Assembly (NCBI GenBank): GCA_963855995.1
Contig: OY979717.1
Location: forward strand, 35,350,997 to 35,414,996
Length of the DNA stretch: 64,000 nt
Reading direction: 5' to 3'
From: Muricea muricata
Taxonomy: Eukaryota > Cnidaria > Anthozoa > Malacalcyonacea > Plexauridae
Shown one piece after another: positions 53,364 through 63,595 of the stretch; positions within the stretch are counted from its first letter, which is position 1, and every line of letters begins with the position of its first letter. Below the pieces are notes generated by a model. The model did not search any database. It was not told the DNA's origin and worked only from the letters and a program-made list of their open reading frames with translations. Both the position numbers and the translations under genes were made by a program.

Positions 53364-53436
53364 GTTTCTGTAGTGTAGTGGTTATCACGTGTGCTTAACA
53401 CGCACAAGGTCCCCAGTTCGATCCTGGGCAGAAACA
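53364..53436 (+). tRNA. tRNA-Val(AAC), VA1 without insertion (U30)
   Basis: Intact, as the 26357 reference. Confidence 0.89.
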
Positions 53437-53664
53437 ATGGGAAAATTTTTCACTGTAAAGAAAAAATGTATTTTGATTTTTTGACAAATATCTCAAAACA
53501 CTTAGGCGAGAATATTTCATACTCTAGCACGCGTACAGAAAAAATTGTGTTCAATTCTTTTCGAGTTTAAAACAGTGTGTTGCCTCACATTTCATTCTTT
53601 TTGTATTTTTTTCAAGGCATTCTCACAAAAATTGTTCAGAATTTTTTTGGAACTAATCAAGCGT

Positions 53665-53737
53665 GTTTCTGTAATGTAGTGGTCATCACGTGCGCCTCAC
53701 ACGCGCAAGGTCCTCAGTTCGATCCTTGGCAGAAACA
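53665..53737 (+). tRNA. tRNA-Val(CAC), VC of U30
   Basis: G63 to T makes a C51-T63 mismatch in the T stem. Confidence 0.72.
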
Positions 53738-54384
53738 TTCTAAACTAATAAATTTCCGTCTTTATTGTAGCGATCAACATGTGTACTTAATTCGTGTAAG
53801 AAGCGTAAAAATCGTGCTATTATCTCATTAAAAAGTATCTTTCAAACAATATTCATCTTAATAAAAATCTTCGCTTCGAGCAACATAATATTTGAGTCAA
53901 TGGTTTTGCACTTACCCAGAAAGAAGCTTGAAAATTTTTTGCTTCCTGAGATTTTGGAACTGTTAAAAAGTCCATGTTTCCATAGTGTAGCGGTCATCAA
54001 GTGTGGTTAACAAAGAGAAGGACTCGAGTTTGATCCTTGGCAGAAGCAGTCTAAATTGAAAAACTTTTTTCTTTAGTACATTCATCATGTTCAGTTATGC
54101 TTTTAATTGGCCCATTTCTCCCAGCTCGATCCCGACAAAAAAGTTTAAGCTAAAAATTGTGCTTTCGATTTTTAAAACAGTATGTTTAAAACAATGTTAA
54201 TCTTACTGAATATTTTGGCTAAGACTAGGATGTTTTTCAAGTCAATGGTTTTGCACCTACGACGGCGCTATAAAATTCCTCGCATTCTTAATATTTGAAA
54301 CACTTGGAAACGTTAGCTTGTATCGACTCAGAAACAATAATGTATATAAAAAACGTTGAGAATTTTTTCCATAAATGAAGCCAT

Positions 54385-54457
54385 GTTTCTGTAGTGTAGT
54401 AGTCACCACGTGTGCTTAACACGCACAAGGTCCCCAGTTCAATCCTGGGCATAAAAA
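54385..54457 (+). tRNA. tRNA-Val(AAC)-like, VA3 (U31)
   Basis: cataaaa 3' end as in U4. Confidence 0.45.
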
Positions 54458-54691
54458 AGGGAAAATTATCCACTGTAAAGAAAAAATATATTTTGAATCT
54501 TTTTACATTTACGTGGAAAAAACAAGGCGAGAATATTTCAAAGTGTAGCGCCCGTACATAAAATAAAAATTGTGTCCAACTATTTTAGGGTTAAAAACAG
54601 TGTGTTTCCTAGCTTTTCTTTCTCCGTGTATATTTTTTCTTCTCATTTCTCACTATTCTTCCTAGGAAATGTTGTGCAACAGATCAATCGC

Positions 54692-54764
54692 GTTTCTGTA
54701 GTGTAGTGGTCATCACGTGCGCTTTACACGCGCAAGGTCCTCTGTTCGATCCTGAGCAGAAACA
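54692..54764 (+). tRNA. tRNA-Val(TAC), VT of U31
   Basis: ctctg subtype. Confidence 0.74.
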
Positions 54765-55005
54765 TTCTAAACTTTTTAGCCTTCTTCCTATAATGTGGCG
54801 GTCATCAGGTGTACTTAATTCACGTAAGGGCTAAAGCCCGTTCCTGGGCAGAAACAGTCTAATCTGAAAAACGTGCTTTAGGATGAAGACATAAAATTCG
54901 TGGCCTGCTTATTGTTTGAAACAGTTGGAAAAGTTGGCTTCTATCGACTCTCAGACAATAATGTATATGAAACACGCTGAGACTTTTTCCACTAAAAGCA
55001 GCCAT

Positions 55006-55083
55006 GTTTCTGTAGTGTAGTGTAGTGGTTATCACGTGTGCTTAACACGCACAAGGTCCCCAGTTCGATCCTGGGCAGAAACA
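55006..55083 (+). tRNA. tRNA-Val(AAC), VA1 with insertion (U31)
   Basis: Insertion with GG retained and C72 intact: the best-preserved inserted copy. Confidence 0.76.
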
Positions 55084-55311
55084 ATGGGAAAATTTTTCAC
55101 TGTAAAGAAAAAATATATTTTGATTTTTTGACAAATATCTCAAAACACTTAGGCTAGAGTATTTCATACTCTAGCACGCGTACAAAAAAAATTGTGTTCA
55201 ATTCTTTTAGAGTTTAAAACAGTGTGTTGCCTCACATTTCATTCTCTTGGTATTTTTTTCTACGCATTCTCACAAAAAATGTTCAGAATTTTTTTATAAC
55301 ACATCAAGCGT

Positions 55312-55384
55312 GTTTCTGTAATGTAGTGGTCTTCACGTGCGCCTCACACGCGCAAGGTCCTCAGTTCGATCCTGGGCAGAAACA
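55312..55384 (+). tRNA. tRNA-Val(CAC), VC of U31
   Basis: A21 to T, shared with U15. Confidence 0.75.
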
Positions 55385-56031
55385 TTCTAAACTAATAAAT
55401 TTCCGTCTTTATTGTAGCGATAAACATGTGTACTTAATTCGTGTAAGAAGCGTAAAAATCGTGCTATTATCTCATTAAAAAGTATCTTTCAAACAATATT
55501 CATCTTAATAAAAATCTTCGCTTCGAGCAACATGTTATTTGAGTCAATGGTTTTGCACTTACCCAGAAAGAAGCTTGAAAATTTTTTGCTTCCTGAGATT
55601 TTGGAACAGTTAAAAAGTCCATGTTTCCATAGTGTAGCGGTCATCAAGTGTGGTTAACAAAGAGAAGGACTCGAGTTTGATCCTTGGCAGAAGCAGTCTA
55701 AATTGAAAAACTTTTTTCTTTAGTACATTCATCATGTTCAGTTATGCTTTTAATTGGCCCATTTCTCCCAGCTCGATCCCGACAAAAAAGTTTAAGCTAA
55801 AAATTGTGCTTTCGATTTTTAAAACAGTATGTTTAAAACAATGTTAATCTTATTGAATATTTTGGCTAAGACTAGGATGTTTTTCAAGTCAATGGTTTTG
55901 CACCTACGACGGCGCTATAAAATTCCTCGCATTCTTAATATTTGAAACATTTGGAAACGTTGGCTTGTATTGACTCAGAAACAATAATGTATATAAAAAA
56001 CGCTGAGAATTTTTTCCATAAATGAAACCAT

Positions 56032-56104
56032 GTTTCTGTAGTGTAGTAGTTACCACGTGTGCTTAACACGCACAAGGTCCCCAGTTCAATACAGGGCAAA
56101 AACA
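56032..56104 (+). pseudogene. tRNA-Val(AAC) pseudogene, VA2 (U32)
   Basis: As the 9291 reference. Confidence 0.6.
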
Positions 56105-56339
56105 ATCGAAAGTTTTTTCACTGCAAAGAAAAAAGATATTTTGAACTTTTTGACAAATACGTGGAAACAACAAGGCGAGATAATTTCATAGTGTAGCGCC
56201 CGTACATAAAATAAAAATTGTGTCGAATTCTTTTAGGGTTAAAAACAGTGTGTTTCTTAGCTTTTCTTTCTGCGTGTCAATTTTTTCTTCTCATTAATCA
56301 CTATCATTCCTAGGAAATGTTGTGCAACAGTTCAATCGC

Positions 56340-56412
56340 AATTCTGTAGTGTAGTGGTCATCACATGCGCTTCATACGCGCAAGATTCTCAGTTCGATTT
56401 TGAGCAGAAACA
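56340..56412 (+). tRNA. tRNA-Val-type, CAT anticodon, VM (U32)
   Basis: G46 to A as in U16, and C60/C61 to T (ttcgattttgag), which damages the B box. Confidence 0.48.
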
Positions 56413-56653
56413 TTCTAAACTTTTTAGCCTTCTTTCTATAATGTGGTGGTCATCAGGTGTACTTAATTCGCGTAAGGGCTAAAGCCCGTTCCTGGGCAGA
56501 AACAGTCTAGTCTGAAAAACGTGCTTTAGGATAAAGACATAAAAATCGTGGCCTGTTTATCCTTTGAAACCGTTGGAAAAGTTTGCTTCTATCGACTCTC
56601 AGACAATAATGTATATGAGGCACGCTGAGATTTTTTCCAATAAAAGCAGCCAT

Positions 56654-56726
56654 CTTTCTGTAGTGTAGTGGTTATCACGTGTGCTTAACACGCACAAGGT
56701 CCCCAGTTCGATCCTGGGCAGAAACA
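56654..56726 (+). tRNA. tRNA-Val(AAC), VA1 without insertion (U32)
   Basis: G1 to C breaks the first acceptor pair; otherwise as the 26357 reference. Confidence 0.74.
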
Positions 56727-56954
56727 ATGGGAAAATTTTTCACTGTAAAGAAAAAATGTATTTTGATTTTTTGGCAAATATCTCAAAACACTTAGGCGAG
56801 AATATTTCATACTCTAGCACGCGTACAAAAAAAATTGTGTTCAATTCTTTTCGAGTTTAAAACAGTGTGTTGCCTCACATTTCATTCTTTTTGTATTTTT
56901 TTCAACGCATTCTCACAAAAATTGTTCAGAATTTTTTTGGAACACATCAAGCGT

Positions 56955-56992
56955 GTTTCTGTAATGTAGTGGTTCGATCCTGGGCAGAAACA
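56955..56992 (+). pseudogene. Deleted tRNA-Val(CAC) (U32)
   Basis: Same 35-bp deletion as at 1437. Confidence 0.88.
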
Positions 56993-57639
56993 TTCTAAAC
57001 TAATAAATTTCCGTCTTTATTTTAGCGATCAACACGTGTACTTAATTCGTGTAAGAAGCCTAAAAATCGTGCTATTATCTCATTAAAAAGTATCTTTCAA
57101 ACAATTTTCATCTTAATAAAATCTTCGCTTCGAGCAGCATGTTATTTGAGTCAATGGTTTTGCACTTACCCAGAAAGAAGCTTGAAAATTTTTTGCTTTT
57201 TGAGATTTTGGAACTGTTAAAAAGTCCATGTTTCCATAGTTTAGCGGTCATCAAGTGTGATTAACAAAGAGAAGGGCTCGAGTTTGATCCTTGGCAGAAG
57301 CATTCTAAATTGAAAAACTTTTTTTCTTAAGTATATTCATCATCTTCAGTTATGCTTTTAATTGGCCCGTTTCTCCCAGCTCGATCCCGACAAAAAAGTC
57401 TAAGCTAAAAATTGTGCTTTCGATTTTTAAAACAGTATGTTTAAAACAATGTTAATCTTACTGAATATTTTGGCTAAGACTAGGATGTTTTTCAAGTCAA
57501 TGGTTTTGCACCTACGACGGCGCTATAAAATTCCTCGCATTCTTCCTATTTGAAACATTTGGAAACGTTAGCTTGTATCGACTCAGAAACAATAATGTAT
57601 ATAAAAAACGCTGAGAATTTTTTCCATAAATGAAGCCAT

Positions 57640-57712
57640 GTTTCTGTAGTGTAGTAGTCACCAGGTGTGCTTAACACGCACAAGGTCCCCAGTTCAATCC
57701 TGGGCAGAAAAA
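57640..57712 (+). tRNA. tRNA-Val(AAC)-like, VA3 (U33)
   Basis: As 27343. Confidence 0.48.
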
Positions 57713-57947
57713 AAGGGAAAATTTCCCACTGTAAAGAAAAAATATGTTTTGAATCTTTTGACAAATACGTGGAAAAAACAAGGCGACAATATTTCAAAGT
57801 GTAGCGCCCGTACATAAAATAAAAATTGTGTCCAATTATTTTAGGGTTAAAAACAGTGTGTTTCCTAGCTTTTCTTTCTCCGTGTATATTTTTTCTTCTC
57901 ATTTCTCACTAGCATTCCTAGGAAATGTTGTGCAACAGATCAATCGC

Positions 57948-58020
57948 GTTTCTGTAGTGTAGTGGTCATCACGTGCGCTTTACACGCGCAAGGTCCTCAG
58001 TTCGATCCTGAGCAGAAACA
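57948..58020 (+). tRNA. tRNA-Val(TAC), VT of U33
   Basis: Intact, as the VT reference. Confidence 0.87.
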
Positions 58021-58261
58021 TTCTAAATTTTTTAGCCTTCTTTGTATAATGTGGCGGTCATCAGGTGTACTTAATTCGCGTAAGGGCTAAAGCCCGTTCC
58101 TGGGCAGAAACAGTCTAATGTGAAAAACGTGCTTTAGGATAAAGACATAAAATTCGTGGCCTGCTTATTGTTTGAAACAGTTGGAAAAGTTTGCTTCTAT
58201 CGACTCTCAGACAATAATGTATATGAGATACGCTGAGATTTTTTCCAATAAAAGCAGCCAT

Positions 58262-58334
58262 GTTGCTGTAGTGTAGTGGTTATCACGTGTGCTTAACACG
58301 CACAAGGTCCCCAGTTCAATCCTGGGCAGAAATA
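58262..58334 (+). tRNA. tRNA-Val(AAC)-like, VA1 of U33
   Basis: T4 to G, G57 to A and T72 as in U17, but without the C50 change. Confidence 0.53.
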
Positions 58335-58562
58335 ATGGGAAAATTTTTCACTGTAAAGAAAAAATATATTTTGATTTTTTGACAAATATCTCAAAACACT
58401 TAGGCGAGAATATTTCATACTCTAGCACGCGTACAAAAAAAATTGTGTTCAATTCTTTTAGAGTTTAAAACAATGTGTTGCCTCACATTTCATTCTCTTT
58501 GTATTTTTTTCTACGCATTCTCACAAAAATTGTTCAGAATTTTTTTGGAACACATCAAGCGT

Positions 58563-58635
58563 GTTTCTGTAATGTAGTGGTCATCACGTGCGCCTCACAC
58601 GCGCAAGGTCCTCAGTTCGATCCTGGGCAGAAACA
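58563..58635 (+). tRNA. tRNA-Val(CAC), VC of U33
   Basis: Matches the VC reference; lacks the C48 change of its partner U17. Confidence 0.8.
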
Positions 58636-59283
58636 TTCTAAACTAATTATTGTAGCGATTGTCTTTATTGTAGCGATCAACATGTGTACTTAATTCGGGT
58701 AAGAAGCCTAAAAATCGTGCTATTATCTCATTAAAAAGTATCTTTCAAACAATATTCATCTTAATAAAAATCTTCTCTTCGAGCAGCATGTTATTTGAGT
58801 CAATGGTTTTGCACTTACCCAGAAGCTCTATAATTTTTTGCTTGCTGACATTTTGGAACAGTTGAAAAGTCCATGTATCCGTAGTGTAGCGGTCATCAAG
58901 TGTTGTTCACGAACAGAAGAACTCGAGTTGGTTCCTTGGCAGAAGCGGTCTAAATTGAAAAGCTTTTTGCTTTAGTCTATTCCTCATCTTCAGTTATGCT
59001 TTTAATTGGCCCATTTCTCCCAGCTCGATCCCGACAAAAAAGTCTAAGCTAAAAATTGTGCTTTCGATTTTTAAAACAGTATGTTTAAAACAATGTTAAT
59101 CTTACTGAATATTTTAACTAAGACTAGGATGTTTTTCAAGTCAATGGTTTTGCACCTACGACGGCGCTATAAAATTCCTCGCATTCTTACTATTTGAAAC
59201 ATTTGGAAACGTTAGCTTGTATCGACTCAGAAACAATAATGTATATAAAAAACGTTGTGAATTTTTTCCATAAATGAAGCCAT

Positions 59284-59356
59284 GTATCTGTAGTGTAGTA
59301 GTTATCACATGCGCTTAACACGCAGAAGATCCCCAGTTCAATCCTGGGCATAAACA
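59284..59356 (+). tRNA. tRNA-Val(AAC)-like, VA3 (U34)
   Basis: As 28986, plus a change after the anticodon arm (cgcagaag). Confidence 0.4.
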
Positions 59357-59591
59357 ATGGGAAAATTTTCCACTGTAAAGAAAAAATATATTTTGAATCT
59401 TTTGACAAATACGTGGAAAAAACCAGGCGAGAATATTTTAAAGTGTAGCGCCCGTACATAAAATAAAAATCGTGTCCAATTATTTTAGGGTTAAGAACAG
59501 TGTGTTTCCTAGCTTTTCTTTCTCCGTGTATATTTTTTCTTCTCATTTCTCACTAGCATTTCTAGAAAATTTTGTGTAACAGATCAATCGC

Positions 59592-59664
59592 GTTTCTGTA
59601 GTGTAGTGGTCATCACGTGCGCTTTACACGCGCAAGGTCCTCAGTTCGATCCTGAGCAGAAACA
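59592..59664 (+). tRNA. tRNA-Val(TAC), VT of U34
   Basis: Intact, as the VT reference. Confidence 0.87.
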
Positions 59665-59905
59665 TTCTAAATTTTTTAGCCTTCTTTGTATAATGTGGCG
59701 GTCATCAGGTGTACTTAATTCGCGTAAGGGCTAAAGCCCGTTCCTGGGCAGAAACAGTCAAATCTGAAAAACGTGCTTTAGGATAAAGACATAAAAATCG
59801 TGGCCTTCTTATTGTTTGAAACAGTTGGAAAAGTTTGCTTCTATCGACTCTCAGACAATAATGTATATGAGATACGCTGAGATTTTTTCCAATAAAAGCA
59901 GCCAT

Positions 59906-59983
59906 GTTTCTGTAGTGTAGTGTAGTGGTTATCACGTGTGCTTAACACGCACAAGGTCCCCAGTTCAATACAGGGCAGAAACA
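59906..59983 (+). pseudogene. tRNA-Val(AAC) pseudogene, VA2 with D-arm insertion (U34)
   Basis: As 29608; D loop gttatc rather than gttacc. Confidence 0.55.
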
Positions 59984-60218
59984 ATCGAAAGTTTTTTCAC
60001 TGCAAAGAAAAAAGATATTTTGAACTTTTGGACAAATACGTGGAAACAACAAGGCGAGATAATTTCATAGAGTAGCGCCCGTACATAAAATAAAAATTGT
60101 GTCCAATTCTTTTAGGGTTAAAAACAGTGTGTTTCTTAGCTTTTCTTTCTCCGTGTCAATTTTTTCTTCTCATTAATCACTATCATTCCTAGGAAATGTT
60201 GTGCAACAGTTCAATCGC

Positions 60219-60291
60219 AATTCTGTAGTGTTGTGGTCATCACATGCGCTTCACACGCGCAAGGTTCTCAGTTCGATCCTGAGCAGAAACA
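60219..60291 (+). tRNA. tRNA-Val(CAC)-like, VM ancestor form (U34)
   Basis: As 6308. Confidence 0.55.
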
Positions 60292-60532
60292 TTCTAAACT
60301 TTTTAGCCTTCTTTCTATAATGTGGCGGTCATCAGGTGTACTTAATTCGCGTAAGGGCTAAAGCCCGTTCCTGGGCAGAAACAGTCTAGTCTGAAAAACG
60401 TGCTTTAGGATAAAGACATAAAATTCGTGGCCTGCTTATCCTTTGAAACCGTTGGAAAAGTTGGCTTCTATCGACTCTCAGACAATAATGTATATGAGAC
60501 ACCCTGAGATTTTTTCCAATAAAAGCAGCCAT

Positions 60533-60605
60533 GTTTCTGTAGTGTAGTGGTTATCACGTGTGCTTAACACGCACAAGGTCCCCAGTTCGATCCTGGGCAG
60601 AAACA
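60533..60605 (+). tRNA. tRNA-Val(AAC), VA1 without insertion (U34)
   Basis: Intact, as the 26357 reference. Confidence 0.89.
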
Positions 60606-60833
60606 ATGGGAAAATTTTTCACTGTAAAGAAAAAATGTATTTTGATTTTTTGACAAATATCTCAAAACACTTAGGCGAGAATATTTCATACTCTAGCACG
60701 CGTACAGAAAAAATTGTGTTCAATTCTTTTCGAGTTTAAAACAGTGTGTTTCCTCACATTTCATTCTTTTTGTATTTTTTTCAACGCATTCTCACAAAAA
60801 TTGTTCAGAATTTTTTTGGAACACATCAAGCGT

Positions 60834-60871
60834 GTTTCTGTAATGTAGTGGTTCGATCCTGGGCAGAAACA
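60834..60871 (+). pseudogene. Deleted tRNA-Val(CAC) (U34)
   Basis: Same 35-bp deletion as at 1437. Confidence 0.88.
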
Positions 60872-61518
60872 TTCTAAACTAATAGATTTCCGTCTTTATT
60901 GTAGCGATCAACATGTGTACTTAGTTCGTGTAAGAAGCGTAAAAATCGTGCTATTATCTCATTAAAAAGTATCTTTCAAACAATATTCATCTTAATAAAA
61001 ATCTTCGCTTCGAGCAACATGTTATTTGAGTCAATGGTTTTGCACTTACCCAGAAAGAAGCTTGAAAATTTTTTGCTTCCTGAGATTTTGGAACTGTTAA
61101 AAAGTCCATGTTTCCATAGTGTAGTTGTCATCAAGTGTGGTTAACAAAGAGAAGGACTCGAGTTTGATCCTTGGTAGAACCAGTCTAAACTGAAAAACTT
61201 TTTTCTTTAGTACATTCATCATGTTCAGTTATGCTTTTAATTGGCCCATTTCTCCCAGCTCGATCCCGACAAAAAAGTTTAAGCTAAAAATTGTGCTTTC
61301 GATTTTTAAAACAGTATGTTTAAAACAATGTTAATCTTACTGAATATTTTGGCTAAGACTAGGATGTTTTTCAAGTCAATGGTTTTGCACCTACGACGGC
61401 GCTATAAAATTCCTCGCATTCTTAATATTTGAAACATTTGGAAACGTTGGCTTGTATCGACTCAGAAACAATAATGTATATAAAAAACGCTGAGAATTTT
61501 TTCCGTAAATGAAACTAT

Positions 61519-61591
61519 GTTTCTGTAGTGTAGTAGTTACCACGTGTGCTTAACACGCACAAGGTCCCCAGTTCAATCCTGGGCATAAACA
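61519..61591 (+). tRNA. tRNA-Val(AAC)-like, VA3 (U35)
   Basis: Intact anticodon stem (gtgc/gcac) but cataaac at the 3' end: VA2-type 5' half, VA3-type 3' half. Confidence 0.5.
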
Positions 61592-61826
61592 ATGGGAAAA
61601 TTTTCCACTGTAAAGAAAAAATATATTTTGAATCTTTTGACAAATACGTGGAAAAAACGAGGCGAGAATATTTCAAAGTGTAGCGCCCGTACATAAAATA
61701 AAAATTGTGTCCAATTATTTTAGGGTTAAAAACAGTGTGTTTCCTAGCTTTTCTTTCTCCGTGTATATTTTTTCTTCTCATTTCTCACTACCATTCCTAG
61801 GAAATCTTGTGCAACAGATCAATCGC

Positions 61827-61899
61827 GTTTCTGTAGTGTAGTGGTCATCACGTGCGCTTTACACGCGCAAGGTCCTCAGTTCGATCCTGAGAAGAAACA
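61827..61899 (+). tRNA. tRNA-Val(TAC), VT of U35
   Basis: C66 to A, as at 34115. Confidence 0.7.
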
Positions 61900-62140
61900 T
61901 TCTAAACTTTTTAGCCTTCTTTCTATAATGTGGCGGCCATCAGGTGTACTTAATTCCCGTAAAAGCTAAAGCTCGTTCCTGGGCAGAAACAGTCTAATCT
62001 GAAAAACGTGCTTTAGGATAAAGACATAAAATTCTTGGCCTGCTTATCCTTTGAAACCGTTGGAAAAGTTGGCTTCTATCGACTCTCAGACACTAATGTA
62101 TATGAGACACGCTGAGATTTTTTCCAATAAAAGCAGCCAT

Positions 62141-62213
62141 GTTTCTGTAGTGTAGTGGTTTTCACGTGTGCTTTACACGCGCAAGGTCCTCTGTTCGATC
62201 CTGAGCAGAAACA
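62141..62213 (+). tRNA. tRNA-Val(TAC), VA1/VT chimera (U35 extra slot)
   Basis: The 5' half (ggttttcacgtgtgctt) is of the U3/U29 VA1 type and the 3' half (tacacgcgcaagg, ctctg) is VT. The anticodon stem still pairs with one T29-G41 wobble, and the anticodon is TAC. The crossover therefore lies in the anticodon arm. Confidence 0.7.
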
Positions 62214-62454
62214 TTCTAAACTTTTTAGCCTTCTTCCTATAATGTGGCGGTCATCAGGTGTACTTAATTCACGTAAGGGCTAAAGCCCGTTCCTGGGCAG
62301 AAACAGTCTAATCTGAAAAACGTGCTTTAGGATAAAGACATAAAATTCGTGGCCTGCTTATTGTTTGAAACAGTTGGAAAAGTTGGCTTCTATCGACTCT
62401 CAGACAATAATGTATATGAAACACGCTGAGATTTTTTCCACTAAAAGCATTCAT

Positions 62455-62527
62455 GTTTCTGTAGTGTAGTGGTTATCACGTGTCCTTAACACGCACAAGG
62501 TCCCCAGTTCAATACAGGGCAGAAACA
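62455..62527 (+). pseudogene. tRNA-Val(AAC) pseudogene, VA2 (U35 extra slot)
   Basis: As 32158. Confidence 0.58.
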
Positions 62528-62762
62528 ATCGAAAGTTTTTTCACTGCAAAGAAAAAAGATATTTTGAACTTTTGGACAAATACGTGGAAACAACAAGGCG
62601 AGATAATTTCATAGAGTAGCGCCCGTACATAAAATAAAAATTGTGTCCAATTATTTTAGGGTTAAAAACAGTGTGTTTCCTAGCTTTTCTTTCTCCGTGT
62701 ATATTTTTTCTTCTCATTTCTCACTACCATTCCTAGGAAATGTTGTGCAACAGATCAATCGC

Positions 62763-62835
62763 GTTTCTGTAGTGTAGTGGTCATCACGTGCGCTTTACAC
62801 GCGCAAGGTCCTCAGTTGGATCCTGAGCAGAAAAT
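62763..62835 (+). tRNA. tRNA-Val(TAC)-like, third VT of U35
   Basis: aaaat subtype with C56 to G, shared with 35051. Confidence 0.56.
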
Positions 62836-63076
62836 TTCTAAACTTTTTAGACTTCTTTGTATAATGTGGCGGTCATCAGGTGTACTTAATTCGCGTAAGG
62901 GCTAAAGCCCGTTCCTGGGCAGAAACAGTCTAATCTGAAAAACGTGTTTTAGGATAAAGAGATAAAATTCGTGGCCTGCTTATCCTTTGAAACCGTTGGA
63001 AAAGTTTGCTTCTATCGACTCTCAGACAATAACGTATATGAGATACGCTGAGATTTTTTCCAATAAAAGCAGCCAT

Positions 63077-63154
63077 GTTTCTGTAGTGTAGTGTAGTAGT
63101 TATCACGTGTGCTTAACACGCACAAGGTCCCCAGTTCGATCTTGGGCAGAAACA
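63077..63154 (+). tRNA. tRNA-Val(AAC), VA1 with insertion (U35)
   Basis: A18; C61 to T gives a G53-T61 wobble next to the T loop. Confidence 0.68.
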
Positions 63155-63382
63155 ATGGGAAAATTTTTCACTGTAAAGAAAAAATATATTTTGATTTTTT
63201 GACAAATATCTCAAAACACTTAGGCGAGAATATTTCATACTCTAGCACGCGTACAAAAAAAATTGTGTTCAATTCTTTTAGAGTTTAAAACAGTGTGTTT
63301 CCTCACATTTCATTCTCTTTGTATTTTTTTCTACGCATTCTCACAAAAATTGTTCAGAATTTTTTTGGAACACATCAAGCGT

Positions 63383-63455
63383 GTTTCTGTAATGTAGTGG
63401 TCATCACGTGCGCCTCACACGCGCAAGGTCCTCAGTTCGATCCTGGGCAGAAACA
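63383..63455 (+). tRNA. tRNA-Val(CAC), VC of U35
   Basis: Matches the VC reference. Confidence 0.8.
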
Positions 63456-63595
63456 TTCTAAACTAATAAATTTCCGTCTTTATTGTAGCGATCAACATGT
63501 GTACTTAATTCGTGTAAGAAGCGTAAAAATCGTGCTATTATCTCATTAAAAAGTATCTTTCAAACAATATTCATCTTAATAAAAATCTTCGCTTC

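Larger units (their letters stand above)
51614..53877 (+). repeat. Unit U30 (2,264 bp, seven slots)
   Basis: Order D1-VA3-VT-D2-VA2-VM(CAC)-D2-VA1-VC. Near-copy of U4 at an offset of 46,742 bp. Confidence 0.9.
53878..55524 (+). repeat. Unit U31 (1,647 bp)
   Basis: Order D1-VA3-VT-D2-VA1-VC. Near-copy of U5 in its first half. Its end (ttaggctagag, VC with A21 to T) matches U15 instead. Confidence 0.9.
55525..57131 (+). repeat. Unit U32 (1,607 bp)
   Basis: Order D1-VA2-VM-D2-VA1-deleted VC. Near-copy of U16 at an offset of 30,297 bp. Confidence 0.9.
57132..58780 (+). repeat. Unit U33 (1,649 bp)
   Basis: Order D1-VA3-VT-D2-VA1-VC. Near-copy of U17, including the post-VC rearrangement (58648-58674). 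Confidence 0.9.
58781..61011 (+). repeat. Unit U34 (2,231 bp, seven slots)
   Basis: Order D1(variant)-VA3-VT-D2-VA2-VM(CAC)-D2-VA1-deleted VC. Near-copy of U18. Confidence 0.9.
61012..63595 (+). repeat. Unit U35 (2,584 bp, eight slots)
   Basis: Order D1-VA3-VT-D2-VT(chimera)-D2-VA2-VT-D2-VA1-VC. Counterpart of U20. The equivalent of U19 is missing from this block. Confidence 0.9.
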
